Source: Verrucomicrobiia bacterium
Lineage (GTDB): Bacteria > Verrucomicrobiota > Verrucomicrobiia > Opitutales > Cerasicoccaceae
Reading direction: 5' to 3'
DNA: 64,000 nucleotides
Assembly (NCBI GenBank): GCA_030425485.1
Contig: JAUIAM010000018.1
Span: 1-64,000, forward strand
In this document: positions 1 to 8,944 of the stretch, piece by piece
How the letters are laid out: every line of letters starts with the position of its first letter
Numbering within the stretch: the stretch's first letter is position 1
Notes under the pieces: model-generated
The model's database searches: none
Told to the model about the DNA's origin: nothing
Seen by the model: the letters and a program-made list of their open reading frames with translations, nothing else
Translations under genes and position numbers: made by a program

Positions 1-133
1 TTCGAAGTGGTGTGAATCCAGATTCATGAACTGAGAAAACGGAAAAAGACGCGAAAAGACCCTTTTCTACCGACCTTGATGAATTTGAAGACACGGCCTA
101 GTGTCCTGTTGCCGAAATGCTTGCTATAAATTT

Positions 134-239
134 GGGGGCTATGCGCCCCCCAACCCCCGCAGCAGGCATAGCCTGCACTTTCGATGCTACCGCATCGCGT
201 CTGAGATTACGGCCATCAGCATCGCTGATGGCCGTAATC
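134..239. repeat. Array of four consecutive hairpins
   Basis: Four perfect inverted repeats follow one another: GGGGGC/GCCCCC (134-150), GCAGGC/GCCTGC with loop ATA (162-176), CGATGC/GCATCG with loop TACC (182-197), and a 16-bp stem starting GATTACGGCC with the 3-nt loop ATC (205-239). The last stem is far longer than chance predicts. There is no clear T-run, so simple termination does not explain the whole array. It may be a structured 3' UTR or a repetitive extragenic element. Confidence 0.7.
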
Positions 240-299
240 CCAGAGGAGCATCCAAACTGGGTTGCACCCCAAACTTATTCGAGAAACTTAGCTAAGTTA

Positions 300-411
300 A
301 TAGCCGCAAAAAAACACAGAAAACACAGAAGGGCAGAAGGCATTGCCAGGGATTCAGGTTGAACCTGAAGCTCTCTGCGTCTTTGCGCCTCTGCGGTGAA
401 ATAGTTTTTGG
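300..411. repeat. Dispersed repeat, copy 1 (no gene inside)
   Basis: This segment shares GGGCAGAAGGCATTGC and AACCTGAAGCTCTCTGCG plus a following CTTTGCG..CTCTGCGGT block with 19985-20100. Its ends (CCGCAAAAAAACACAGA and the CTCTGCGG side) form an imperfect inverted repeat. The CCGCAGAGGCGCAAAGA core, read on the minus strand, resembles the CCACAGAGGCACGGAGA ends that flank the GxxExxY gene at 10.5-11.0 kb. Confidence 0.6.
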
Positions 412-507
412 CAAGAACTACGCTAACGGCCTTAGCCGCCAATAAAAAGGCGGAAGCGCACTGTTGCACTCCCGCCCCTTGGGCAAATTGGTTAAAACGA
501 AGCTGCT

Positions 508-2145
508 CTAGAACTCCTGTGGCGTGGCCTGCTTTTCACCGATGGTGATGAGGTCGTTCATGATGCTCATGCCTGCGGCAGCTGAGTTGTAGTAGCCCAG
601 GGTGCGTTTGGCTTGCTCCAAGTCCTGCTCCTGGCCTTCGGGCAGTGGCGGAACCGATTTGTTCTTGAGGAAAATAAAGGTACCCTCGTCACCGTCGAGG
701 TCCATCTGGGAGACCTGACCGACCTTCATTGCGGTGAGTTTAGAGAGATAGTACTGGGGGAAGCCTTCGGGCAGATCGGTCAGGGTGAAGGGGCTAAAGG
801 CCTGTGGGCCGAGTCCCTGCTCCATCGCGACAAAATTGAACTGCTTACCCGCATCGACTCCGGCCTGAAGCGCTGCTTGCAGCTCCACACCCTTTTTGCG
901 GATAGCCTGTTGCTCCTGCATGGCCTGAAGGTCGGCTACGACGCGTTCGCGTACGGCGTCGAGCTCGGGCATGGTGGCCTCGGTTTCCTTACCGCGCAGC
1001 ACGACGAAGGCGGCATCGTCGCTCAGGATGACGTCGGAGTAGGGGCGGCGGTCAGTGAGCTGATTGAGTTGACCCAAGACTTGCATCGGGATGGGGAAGC
1101 CTTCGGGCAGGTAGGTCGCGCTGAAGGTCGGGGTCTCTTGCACCTGATAACCCTGTTCCTGAACAAAGGCAGCGATCTTCTCGTCTGTGGGCTCAAGTTT
1201 ACCGTCGCTCTGGGCATTAAAAAGGGCCATGGGCAGTTCGCTGGCGGAGTCTGCCGCAAGGCGGGCCGCTTGTGGCGTTTTATAGGCGAGGATGACTTCT
1301 TCGCGGATCTGGTCCAGCGGCTTGGTGATGCCGTTATCGTCTTTGGAGAACTGGTTCAGGTTGCGGACGTAGAAGGCGTCGAGTTCCTCTTCGCTGGGGT
1401 CAGCGACCTGGTCGAGGAAGTCGGAGGCGCCAACCTTGACGTACTTGAGGGTAAACTCCGGGGGCAGCTCATAGCGCGCGCCAGACTGGGTAAAGTACTC
1501 CTGGATGGCTTCTTCGCTGGGCGGCTGGGCAAACTGCTGGGGGTCAAACTTGATCTTGGCCAGCTCAACGGTCCACTCGGTGCGGCCGTGCTCTTCCTCA
1601 CGCTGGGCGAGGTAGGGCAGAACGTAGCCCGGCCCGGCCAGGGCGCTGGAAACCTTTTCGATGCGCCAGTTCTGGCTAAACATCTCGGCCAGGGTTTCGT
1701 CGGTGTATTGGCCGGAATTGGTCAGGTTGTCGATGGCGGTGACGTAGGCATTGCGGCTAAACTGGCCCGTGGTTGGGTCGATGAACGCCGGTTGCTGCTG
1801 GATGTAGGCTGCGATCTGCTGCTCGGTGGGAGAGGGGATTTCCAGTTCGTTGGCCAGGGAAATGAGCACCGCGCGCTGGTAGGCAGCCATCTCGACCTGT
1901 GCGGTCTGCGGGCGCTGGTTTTGCAACCCCAGTTGGAGCTGCGCGCCTTTGGCCAGGTAGTTGGCCTCCTGCTGGTTGTTGATATTAAAGCCCCAGAAGT
2001 CGCGGCGGAATTCGCCCCGGTTGCCACTGCCGAGGCCGGGTGTGTTGCCGATCGTGAACACGAAGGCGACGATGATTATGACCAGCAGCAGGCTAAAGAG
2101 CCATTTGTTATGCTTTTGCAGGATAGTCTGAATCCAGGTAATCAT
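508..2145 (-). CDS. PpiD/SurA-N-type periplasmic folding factor
   Basis: This is a 545-residue protein with one N-terminal membrane anchor (about residues 14-34, rich in I/V/F) after a short cytoplasmic lead. The arrangement, and the RRDFWGF..N motif just after the anchor, match the SurA_N/PpiD family of membrane-tethered periplasmic chaperones that help outer-membrane proteins fold. The rest is acidic, helical and rich in E, Q and L. I do not see a clear parvulin (PpiC) core with its usual histidines, so it may be a chaperone without isomerase activity. It is transcribed away from the envelope operon that starts at 2268. No Shine-Dalgarno sequence precedes the ATG. Confidence 0.75.
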   Translation of the reverse strand: MITWIQTILQKHNKWLFSLLLVIIIVAFVFTIGNTPGLGSGNRGEFRRDFWGFNINNQQEANYLAKGAQLQLGLQNQRPQTAQVEMAAYQRAVLISLANELEIPSPTEQQIAAYIQQQPAFIDPTTGQFSRNAYVTAIDNLTNSGQYTDETLAEMFSQNWRIEKVSSALAGPGYVLPYLAQREEEHGRTEWTVELAKIKFDPQQFAQPPSEEAIQEYFTQSGARYELPPEFTLKYVKVGASDFLDQVADPSEEELDAFYVRNLNQFSKDDNGITKPLDQIREEVILAYKTPQAARLAADSASELPMALFNAQSDGKLEPTDEKIAAFVQEQGYQVQETPTFSATYLPEGFPIPMQVLGQLNQLTDRRPYSDVILSDDAAFVVLRGKETEATMPELDAVRERVVADLQAMQEQQAIRKKGVELQAALQAGVDAGKQFNFVAMEQGLGPQAFSPFTLTDLPEGFPQYYLSKLTAMKVGQVSQMDLDGDEGTFIFLKNKSVPPLPEGQEQDLEQAKRTLGYYNSAAAGMSIMNDLITIGEKQATPQEF

Positions 2146-2267
2146 GAGAAAAGATGCGGATGGGTTGAGAAACAGCCGAACCTTGCCATTTGCCCCTTGT
2201 CTGTCAATGGCGAAGCACCGTCATAGAAGCTTGCCAGCAGCAAGCCTGATGGACTTGACTCACCCTG

Positions 2268-4892
2268 ATGCGCAGATTGACGCGATTGACGCCCTCCCTC
2301 TGTGGTCTCGTGCTGGGCACGGGGCTGCTACTTGGTGCTGCCCTACAGGCTCAAACCGAGGCCGAGACGCCACTCATCGCCCAACCCGAAGGGCAGGGGA
2401 CTTCGGCTGAGGTGCTCTGGATGATAACCACCGGAGACGACGCCCTGCGCACGGGCCTGCCCAGCCTGGCCGAACGTTTTTACCGCGAGGCGCTGGCCAG
2501 CGAGGCCCTCTCACCCGAGTTGCGACGGAGCCTCACGCTCAAGCTCGCTACGGCACTCATCAGTCAGCGAAAGCTGGAACCCGCACGCGAGCTTCTGAGC
2601 GGGCTCGACCCTGAGCAGGCCGATGCCCAGGAGGAGTTGCGCCGCGCCCTGCTGGCCTACTATGGGAGCGATATGGAGGGCTTGAAAGCCTCACTTGACG
2701 CCATTGAAGTGGGCGAGCTCCCTGTCGAGGACAAACCTTGGTACTACCTCTTGCTCGGCCTGTGGCAGCGCTCCAGCGGTACCTTATCCGAGGCGGAAAG
2801 CTCCTTCGACCGTGCGCTGGAGCTGACGGTTTCTCCCGCGCAACGGGTGGACTACGAGGCGGAAATCTTTCGCAGCCAAATCCTTGCCGGAAAGGCAGAC
2901 GAGGACACCGCCCGCCTGCTTCAGAAAAAAGTCGAGGAAACCCGGGGCACGCGCGTCGGCTTTGGCTTTGCCCGCCAGTACGCCATCGTGCTCGATCTGC
3001 TTGGGCAGAAAACCCAGGCCATCGAAGTCCTGCAAGACCAACTCCGCTTGATGACGGATGCCGAGCAGGCCGAACAGACCGAGATTTTGCTCCTCATCGC
3101 CCTCGTCTCGGGGGAAGATTCCCAGCGCGGACGCCTCGCCCTGGAGGAGATTTTGCGCAATACTCCGGACAAGGATTCGGCCGCTCTCGCCCTCAATCTC
3201 CTTAATCAGTCGCCCTGGGGGGAGACGGACCCGGTTGCGTTCCGGCAATTTCTGGACGAGCTCATGGCCGATCAGGCTCACCCCCTGAGTGATGAGTTGC
3301 TCATGCTGCGGGCCCGCATTCTCCTGCAGGAGGGGAAGCCGGACCAGGCCGCACGGGATGCCGAAGCGCTCCTGAACCGCTTCCCGGGCTCGCCCTTGCG
3401 GACGGATGCCATACGCCTGCTCGCCTATCAGGCCTGGAATGCAAATCCACCCCGCTACCGTACCGCCGCGGACTACTTAAACCAGATGCGCGAGGCCTTG
3501 CCCTCGGGCCGTGAGCGCCGCCAATACGGTCGTCTGGTGGCTGACAGCTATTTCCTCAACGGGGACTTTCGCACCGCAGCAGAAGTTTATGAGGCCATCT
3601 TGAGCGAAGGGCCCGAGTCGGCTGAACAAGCCGAGCTCTTGCTCCGCCTGACCGAGGCCCTCTCGCGGGACGGGCGCTTCGAGGCGGCTGGGGAGGCGCT
3701 CGACCGCGCCACACTCAGCGGCACAGCCTCACCGCAGGCCAGATGGCAGGCCGAGTGGAGTCTCGCCTCGGCTATGGTACGCGCCGGACAGGTTGAAACC
3801 GCGCTGGAGCGTGTGCGTGCGCTTCTGGCCGCTCAGGGCGAGGACATGCCGCGCGGATTGCGCCTGCGCCTGCTGTGGCTGGAGATCAAGCTGGCCAGCG
3901 ATTTGCAGCAATTTGAGAGCATCCCGGCCCTGACCGATGTGCTCCTGGCCGACATTGGGGCAACGCCGGATGGTGTCGTTTCGCGCGAAGATCGGGAAAC
4001 CATTGCCGCCAGCGCACTCCTCTTGCGTGGGCGTGCCCAGATACGCCTGGGGGACAGTGACGCCGCCCTGGCCACCTTTGCCAACCTGCGTGAAAAGTTT
4101 CCCCAGAGTAACGCTGCCGTGCTCTCCTTTCTCGAAGAGGCCCGGAACTATGCTGCGCAGGGTGTGTACAACTTTGCCCAACTGAATTATCGTAAGATTG
4201 CCGACGACTACGAAAACTCGGAGCAGGCCATCATTGCGCTCTACGAAGGTGCGCTGGCTGCCGAGGCCCAGGGCAAGCCCAAGAACCTCCGCGATGCGCT
4301 CAAGTACCTTGAAGAGCTGGCCGTGGAGTACCCGAACCATCCACTTGTCTTCTCTGCTCGTATCTTGCAGGGAGACATCCTGCGCAAGCTGGGTGAGTTC
4401 AGCCTGGCCGAGCAAACTTACGAAAACCTGATCCAGCAGTTTGGCTCCAGCCGACAGGACATCTACCTCGTCGAGCTTTACCGGGCGAACAGCCGACTGG
4501 CTCAGGCGGGGACGGATTCCCAGCGGCTCATGACCGTGGCTGCCGAGCTGGAGAACCTCTTTGACCGCCCCGATGTGCCTTTGGACTTTCAGGCCGAGAC
4601 AGGCTTTATCTGGGCGCACACCCTCGGCGCTGCGGGGTTCCCGGTGCGGGCTCAGGAGACGCTCTGGCGGGTGGTCAGCACCTGTGCTCCCGACGGCAAC
4701 GTCCGACCCGCCTTGGGCGCTCGCGGGCGACTCTGGCTCTCCAAAAGCCTGTTTGCCCTCTCTGACCTGCTCCTGGCCGGAGGGCAGGAGCGCGAGTCCA
4801 ACAACGTCCTGCGCATCGTTTACCAGAACCGCCTGCCGGGCTGGCGTCTGGCCGGAAGCCGTCTCGGTATCGCAGAGGAGGTTGAGGGCTAG
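2268..4892 (+). CDS. Large secreted TPR-repeat protein
   Basis: The 874-residue product has a signal peptide (residues 1 to about 29, ending ALQAQ) and then TPR-like helical repeats over nearly the whole length, with recurring A..Y..(A/L)L..P patterns such as RFYREALASEALSPE and LNYRKIADDYENSEQA. It should be a periplasmic or outer-membrane scaffold resembling the TPR proteins that accompany Tol/Exb systems in other phyla. It is the first gene of a run that continues with ExbB/TolQ-type genes after a 214-bp gap. No enzymatic domain is visible. Confidence 0.7.
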   Translation: MRRLTRLTPSLCGLVLGTGLLLGAALQAQTEAETPLIAQPEGQGTSAEVLWMITTGDDALRTGLPSLAERFYREALASEALSPELRRSLTLKLATALISQRKLEPARELLSGLDPEQADAQEELRRALLAYYGSDMEGLKASLDAIEVGELPVEDKPWYYLLLGLWQRSSGTLSEAESSFDRALELTVSPAQRVDYEAEIFRSQILAGKADEDTARLLQKKVEETRGTRVGFGFARQYAIVLDLLGQKTQAIEVLQDQLRLMTDAEQAEQTEILLLIALVSGEDSQRGRLALEEILRNTPDKDSAALALNLLNQSPWGETDPVAFRQFLDELMADQAHPLSDELLMLRARILLQEGKPDQAARDAEALLNRFPGSPLRTDAIRLLAYQAWNANPPRYRTAADYLNQMREALPSGRERRQYGRLVADSYFLNGDFRTAAEVYEAILSEGPESAEQAELLLRLTEALSRDGRFEAAGEALDRATLSGTASPQARWQAEWSLASAMVRAGQVETALERVRALLAAQGEDMPRGLRLRLLWLEIKLASDLQQFESIPALTDVLLADIGATPDGVVSREDRETIAASALLLRGRAQIRLGDSDAALATFANLREKFPQSNAAVLSFLEEARNYAAQGVYNFAQLNYRKIADDYENSEQAIIALYEGALAAEAQGKPKNLRDALKYLEELAVEYPNHPLVFSARILQGDILRKLGEFSLAEQTYENLIQQFGSSRQDIYLVELYRANSRLAQAGTDSQRLMTVAAELENLFDRPDVPLDFQAETGFIWAHTLGAAGFPVRAQETLWRVVSTCAPDGNVRPALGARGRLWLSKSLFALSDLLLAGGQERESNNVLRIVYQNRLPGWRLAGSRLGIAEEVEG

Positions 4893-4945
4893 GCCGTGTA
4901 TGCAAACCTCCTCAAAGTCGCATACTCGGGCCTTTTTCGCCCTCA
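4888..4945 (+). repeat. Post-stop repeat element, copy 1
   Basis: It starts at the stop codon of the TPR gene and matches 8891-8944, which starts at the stop codon of the lolD-like gene. Shared blocks are GCTAGGCC, then AGTCGCATAC, CGGG and CTTTT. A small hairpin GGGC-CTTTTTC-GCCC here becomes GGGT-CTTTTC-ACCC in copy 2, a compensated base-pair change that supports an RNA hairpin. Confidence 0.6.
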
Positions 4946-5106
4946 ACCGATTTCCTCATCTCGACAAATCTGGATTTGCCTCGGTTCGAAAGCTAGGTTG
5001 TGGCCTGAAAATGCCATTCGTCTACTCGTTTCGAGGTTTGCCTACACAGCCTAGCACTCGAAGCTTTACGGCCCGCAACGGTCGCGTTTAACTCACGATT
5101 TTTCCC

Positions 5107-5772
5107 ATGGGTATATTTGACTTTTCTTTGATCGAGCGCGGCGGACCACTGATGTGGCCCCTCCTCATTCTCAGCCTCATCGGGTTCGTCTTCTTCATCG
5201 AGCGTACCCTGTACCTCCACAAGGGCCAGATTCGCACCAACAGTTTTCTTGACGGAATTAAAAACCTCGTGCGCAAGCGCCGTCTGGTTGAGGCTTTGAC
5301 CGTGTGCGAAGAGACGCCCGGCCCGGTGGCAAAGATCGTCAAGGCCGCCTTGCTCAGCCACGACAAGAGCGAGCAAGTCATGCTCGGCGCGGTGCGCGAC
5401 GCTGCGCTGGTGGAAATCCCTTCGCTCGAACGCCGTATCGGAACCATCGCCGCCATCGCCAAAGTCTCTCCCCTGGTCGGTTTACTAGGCACCATTGTTG
5501 CCTTGTTGCAGGCCTTTTTTCTCATGCAGGAGAGTGGCCCTTACGCGGATTCGGCCACTTTTTCCGAGCAGGTAACCAACGCGCTTATTACTTCAGCGGC
5601 TGGCCTGGCCATCTCGATCATGGCGTACCTGGCGCATCACTTTCTCTACGGGCGCGTGCGTGCGCTGGTGCACGACATGGAGTGGGTTGGCAACGACCTG
5701 ATCCAGTTCCTGCAGCGGGACGTCCCCGAGGACGAGGAAGTCGAAGCCAACGCCGAAACCCCTGCCTCCTGA
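5107..5772 (+). CDS. MotA/TolQ/ExbB proton channel family protein
   Basis: This is a 221-residue inner-membrane protein with three predicted transmembrane segments (about 17-35, 118-140 and 158-178). The conserved family signature is seen in the second and third segments (KVSPLVGLLGTIVALLQAF and ALITSAAGLAISIMAYLAHH). It should form the proton-conducting stator of a TolQR/ExbBD-type energy-transducing complex. The stop is followed after one base by the ATG of the ExbD-type gene, so the two are translationally coupled. The sequence alone does not decide between Tol and Exb roles; the length fits either. Confidence 0.9.
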   Translation: MGIFDFSLIERGGPLMWPLLILSLIGFVFFIERTLYLHKGQIRTNSFLDGIKNLVRKRRLVEALTVCEETPGPVAKIVKAALLSHDKSEQVMLGAVRDAALVEIPSLERRIGTIAAIAKVSPLVGLLGTIVALLQAFFLMQESGPYADSATFSEQVTNALITSAAGLAISIMAYLAHHFLYGRVRALVHDMEWVGNDLIQFLQRDVPEDEEVEANAETPAS

Positions 5773-5773
5773 C

Positions 5774-6250
5774 ATGTCCCTGACGCGCCCACTCGAACTC
5801 GATCGACACTTGTCCGTGCCGGACAAGCGCATTGACGTGGCCCCGCTGTTCGACGCGTTGCTGATTTGCCTCATGTTCTTGCTACTGGGTTCGCGCTTCA
5901 TTTTCTCCCCCGGTGAGACCATCGCACTGCCCCAGTTGGGCTCTCGTGTGGCCCCCGGTGTCGCCACCGTCAGCGTGCTGACTTACAAGACCGACGAGCT
6001 CATGATCCTTGACGGACGGGTCATCACACTCGACCGCTGGCAGCAGCAGATCGGCCGGAGCAAAACCCCGGCCGAGGGCGTGCTTCTGGTCAAGGCAGAC
6101 CGAGAACTACCCCTGCAAACGCTCCTTCGCCTGGCCGAACTGGCCCGTGAGGCGGGCTACAGCGGGCTACAGATTGCGGCCAATGAGCAACTCCAGCAGG
6201 ATGTGTTTAACACGGCTGATACCACCGCTCTGGAGAGGCTGGAGCGATGA
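5774..6250 (+). CDS. ExbD/TolR family biopolymer transport protein
   Basis: This is a 158-residue protein with a short cytoplasmic N-terminus, one transmembrane helix (about 22-42) and a periplasmic domain ending in VNEQLQQDVF-like helical sequence. The helix begins VAPLFDALLICLMF and carries the aspartate that is essential for proton use in this family. It pairs with the ExbB-type channel immediately upstream. Its TGA overlaps the ATG of the next gene (ATGA), so the unknown anchored protein behind it is likely its partner. Confidence 0.88.
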   Translation: MSLTRPLELDRHLSVPDKRIDVAPLFDALLICLMFLLLGSRFIFSPGETIALPQLGSRVAPGVATVSVLTYKTDELMILDGRVITLDRWQQQIGRSKTPAEGVLLVKADRELPLQTLLRLAELAREAGYSGLQIAANEQLQQDVFNTADTTALERLER

Positions 6251-6993
6251 GTCGTCCGGGTGTGATCAGGCAGATGCGGCTGTGGTGGCACTCGCCCCTG
6301 GCCAAGATCGCCCTTGCGGCCGGTATTATCGTCCACTTGGCCGGCTTTCTGGCCTTTCGGGTTGTGGCCGAGCCGTCTGACACCGTGGCTCCGGCTACGC
6401 CTTTTATCAGCTGGTACGGTGAGAGTGACAGCGCAGCCGATGCCCTGCAAAATGAGCAGGCTCTGCTCTTTGACTCAGAGGCGCTCTTTCTGCCAACCGG
6501 GCTTAACGCCCATCATGCCTCCGACAGCCTGGGCCTGGGAAACTCCGACGACGTCTTGCTGGCCCGGACGAGTGAGACGGTTGTCACGGGCGACACGAGC
6601 TGGGCCACGGGCCCCTTAAATACCCGTCCTGCGGTTTCAGAGGTCACCCCGCTCGGCTTTTTGGCGCAGGACGCGACAGTAAACCTGATCAGTATGGGCC
6701 AGGTGCCCTACGCCACAGAGCCCGTAGAGGCTTTCCCGTGGGCAGAAGTGCGCAATGCCTACACCGGGCAGGTGCTCGGGCGTTATCCGCTGGAGGGGGG
6801 CGCGGCTTCATCTGCGCCGATCGGTTTTGAGTTTATGCTTTACCGCACACCGATGGGGACCACGGGCAAGCTGCTGCCGCTGAGCCCGTCTACGGACGAG
6901 CAGGCCCTGCGTGCGTGGTCACAGTCCCTGCAACGCGCCGACTGGCAGCTCACGCTGCCGGAAGGTTACTACCACATCATCGTCAGCCCATGA
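6247..6993 (+). CDS. Unknown membrane-anchored protein in the TonB/TolA position
   Basis: I do not recognise a family. The 248-residue protein has a basic N-terminus, one transmembrane helix (about 20-40), a serine/threonine/alanine-rich periplasmic linker and a C-terminal folded part that ends GYYHIIVSP. It overlaps the ExbD-type gene upstream and the LolC-type gene downstream by ATGA junctions. Its topology and place match a TonB- or TolA-like transducer, but it lacks the proline-rich linker and recognisable TonB C-terminus. A role linking the proton channel to an outer-membrane or lipoprotein-sorting partner is an inference from position only. Confidence 0.65.
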   Translation: MSRPGVIRQMRLWWHSPLAKIALAAGIIVHLAGFLAFRVVAEPSDTVAPATPFISWYGESDSAADALQNEQALLFDSEALFLPTGLNAHHASDSLGLGNSDDVLLARTSETVVTGDTSWATGPLNTRPAVSEVTPLGFLAQDATVNLISMGQVPYATEPVEAFPWAEVRNAYTGQVLGRYPLEGGAASSAPIGFEFMLYRTPMGTTGKLLPLSPSTDEQALRAWSQSLQRADWQLTLPEGYYHIIVSP

Positions 6994-8222
6994 AGTGGTA
7001 TTTCTACCTCGCGCTAAAGCAGCTCTTTCCCAGTGGGCGCTTCATCTCGCTATTCTTCGTGGTGGCGAATATCGGCGTCATGCTTGGTGTGGCGGTGTTG
7101 CTCATCGTGCAGAGCATCATGAACGGTCTGGGCTCGGAAATTCGCGAAAAAATGGCCGACACCGACGGCCACGTCCGCATCCACGGTTCGGGCATCATCT
7201 ACGACTACGAGCCGCTGGTGCAAATCGCCCAGAGCATGCCCGAGGTCGAGGCTGTGGCTCCCTATGCTGAGGGGCTGGCCATGATGATGGGCAATCACAT
7301 CCCGCAGTTTCCCTTTATCAAGGGGATCGACGTCTTTGATGAAGACCCGGTCGTCCCGCTCCAGCAATACCTCAAGGGGGATGCCGTGGTCGATGACCTC
7401 GATGACGAGCGCGTTTTTCTCTCCAGCGGGCTTGCCCGTGCTATCGGGGCCTTTCCCGGCTCGACGATCGAACTGTACTCACCGCTCATGCTGGAAAAAC
7501 TCAAGCGCGACGAGATGCTCCTGCCGCGTGAGCTGACCGTGGCCGGGATATTTCAGACTGGCTATAACGAGATCGACGAAAACTCGATGGTCATCACGCT
7601 CCGGCTGATGCAGGAGCTCTATGGCCTGCACGACGGCGCACACGGCATCACGCTCCGGCTAAAGGACCGTGACGATGCCGAGGCTGTGGCGCTCCGGCTC
7701 AACGAAATGCTCGATTCGCCCTTTTACGCCACGACCTGGCTGGACCGTAATCAGGCCCGCCTCTTCATCCTCAATCTGGAGAAAACGGTCATGTCCTTTA
7801 TCAACCTGTTCATTATCCTGATCGCCTCGTTCTCCATCGCCGTATCGCTCTTCAGTGCGGTGGTGCGCAAGACGCGGGAGATTGGCCTCATCGGGGCCAT
7901 TGGCGCGAGTTCTTACCAGATCGCGGGCATCTATTGCTTCCAGGGCTTTCTGATCGGCATCACCGGCTCCATTCTTGGGGTGCTGCTGACCCTCGGCGGC
8001 TTGTCTATCCGCGGAGAAATCATGCAGGGCATTGCCCTTTTGGCCGGAGATCCCACGATCATGCAGCGCTTTTACGGCTTTGAAATCCTGCCAGTGGAGT
8101 ACCAGCCGCTTGACTTCGCCATCACCATCGGTCTGGCTATCATCGGCTCAACCATCGCCGGGCTTTTGCCTGCCATGCGTGCCGCTATGCTCAAACCCGC
8201 AGACGCCCTTCGCAATGAGTAG
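6990..8222 (+). CDS. LolC/LolE-type ABC transporter permease (FtsX/MacB fold)
   Basis: The 410-residue permease has one N-terminal transmembrane helix (about 17-42), a large periplasmic domain, and three C-terminal helices (about 262-285, 310-338 and 367-390) ending in the [20 protein letters not shown] motif typical of FtsX-like permeases. With the ATPase behind it, this fits release of lipoproteins from the inner membrane for outer-membrane sorting. I chose the ATG at 6990, which overlaps the preceding stop, over a longer in-frame reading from 6915 that would overlap the upstream gene heavily. Only one permease is present, so it may act as a homodimer (LolF-like). Confidence 0.88.
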   Translation: MKWYFYLALKQLFPSGRFISLFFVVANIGVMLGVAVLLIVQSIMNGLGSEIREKMADTDGHVRIHGSGIIYDYEPLVQIAQSMPEVEAVAPYAEGLAMMMGNHIPQFPFIKGIDVFDEDPVVPLQQYLKGDAVVDDLDDERVFLSSGLARAIGAFPGSTIELYSPLMLEKLKRDEMLLPRELTVAGIFQTGYNEIDENSMVITLRLMQELYGLHDGAHGITLRLKDRDDAEAVALRLNEMLDSPFYATTWLDRNQARLFILNLEKTVMSFINLFIILIASFSIAVSLFSAVVRKTREIGLIGAIGASSYQIAGIYCFQGFLIGITGSILGVLLTLGGLSIRGEIMQGIALLAGDPTIMQRFYGFEILPVEYQPLDFAITIGLAIIGSTIAGLLPAMRAAMLKPADALRNE

Positions 8223-8895
8223 CCCCGTTCTCCAGACCACCAACCTGACCAAGGCCTACGCTTCGCCAGAAGGACCCATCCCGGTGCTCTCCGGGGTGGA
8301 CATGGCGGTCATGCCTGGCGAGAGCGTGAGTATACGCGGGGAGTCAGGCTCGGGTAAAACCACCTTGCTCTACCTGATTTCTGCCCTGGAATCTCCCGAT
8401 CACGGTCAGGTTATGTGGACAGGGGAGTCGATCTTTGAAAAATCTTCCAACTGGCGGGCGCGGCGTCGCTGCACCTTTATGGGTTTGGTTTTTCAGGCCT
8501 ACTACCTCATTCCGGAGCTCGACGCCTACGAGAACGTCCTTATGGCGGCACGCCTGAAGGGCAAGCTCACGGCTGCGGATCGCCAGCGGGCCAAGGAACT
8601 GCTGGATCGCGTCGGGCTCTCGGCCCGCATGACGCATACCCCCGGCAAGCTCTCCGGCGGTGAACGCCAACGTGTGGCTCTCGCGCGTGCTCTCCTCAAC
8701 CAGCCGCCGCTCGTGCTGGCGGATGAGCCAACGGGCAACCTCGACGAGCACACCGGCGAGGACGTGATGGAACTGCTCCTGGAGCTTTGCCGCGACGAGG
8801 GAGCCTCGCTCTTCCTCGTGACGCACAATCCGGACTTTGCCACCCGTACCGACCGCCAGCTCTTCCTCCACGGCGGCGGCTTCGAGCAGCGCTAG
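8215..8895 (+). CDS. lolD: LolD-type ABC transporter ATP-binding protein
   Basis: The 226-residue ATPase has Walker [10 protein letters not shown], the signature [15 protein letters not shown], Walker [14 protein letters not shown] and the H-loop VTHN. This order and the EPTGNLD box match the LolD/MacB subgroup that works with FtsX-like permeases. The start at 8215 overlaps the end of the permease gene by eight bases, so the two subunits are coupled. It is the last gene of the envelope operon. A copy of the post-stop repeat begins at its stop codon. Confidence 0.88.
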   Translation: MSSPVLQTTNLTKAYASPEGPIPVLSGVDMAVMPGESVSIRGESGSGKTTLLYLISALESPDHGQVMWTGESIFEKSSNWRARRRCTFMGLVFQAYYLIPELDAYENVLMAARLKGKLTAADRQRAKELLDRVGLSARMTHTPGKLSGGERQRVALARALLNQPPLVLADEPTGNLDEHTGEDVMELLLELCRDEGASLFLVTHNPDFATRTDRQLFLHGGGFEQR

Positions 8896-8944
8896 GCCCT
8901 GTCCTCAACCCACCTCGTAGTCGCATACGCGGGTCTTTTCACCC
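8891..8944 (+). repeat. Post-stop repeat element, copy 2
   Basis: It begins at the lolD-like stop codon and aligns with 4888-4945, including AGTCGCATAC and a hairpin GGGT-CTTTTC-ACCC. The equivalent hairpin in copy 1 is GGGC/GCCC, a compensated change. It sits directly before the terminator of the opposite-strand gltD. Confidence 0.6.

Larger units (their letters stand above)
1..507. other. Gene-free stretch with hairpins and a dispersed repeat
   Basis: No convincing gene is seen; the short ORFs here are low-complexity and overlap palindromes. The stretch holds a row of four perfect hairpins (134-239) and a dispersed repeat copy (about 300-411). It lies downstream of the minus-strand PpiD-like gene, so the hairpins could be part of that transcript's 3' end. 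Confidence 0.6.

Noticed and set aside
613-2226. A 537-codon open frame antisense to the PpiD-like gene
   Set aside because: No family pattern, low-complexity residue use and full overlap with a gene that has a clear anchor and motifs.
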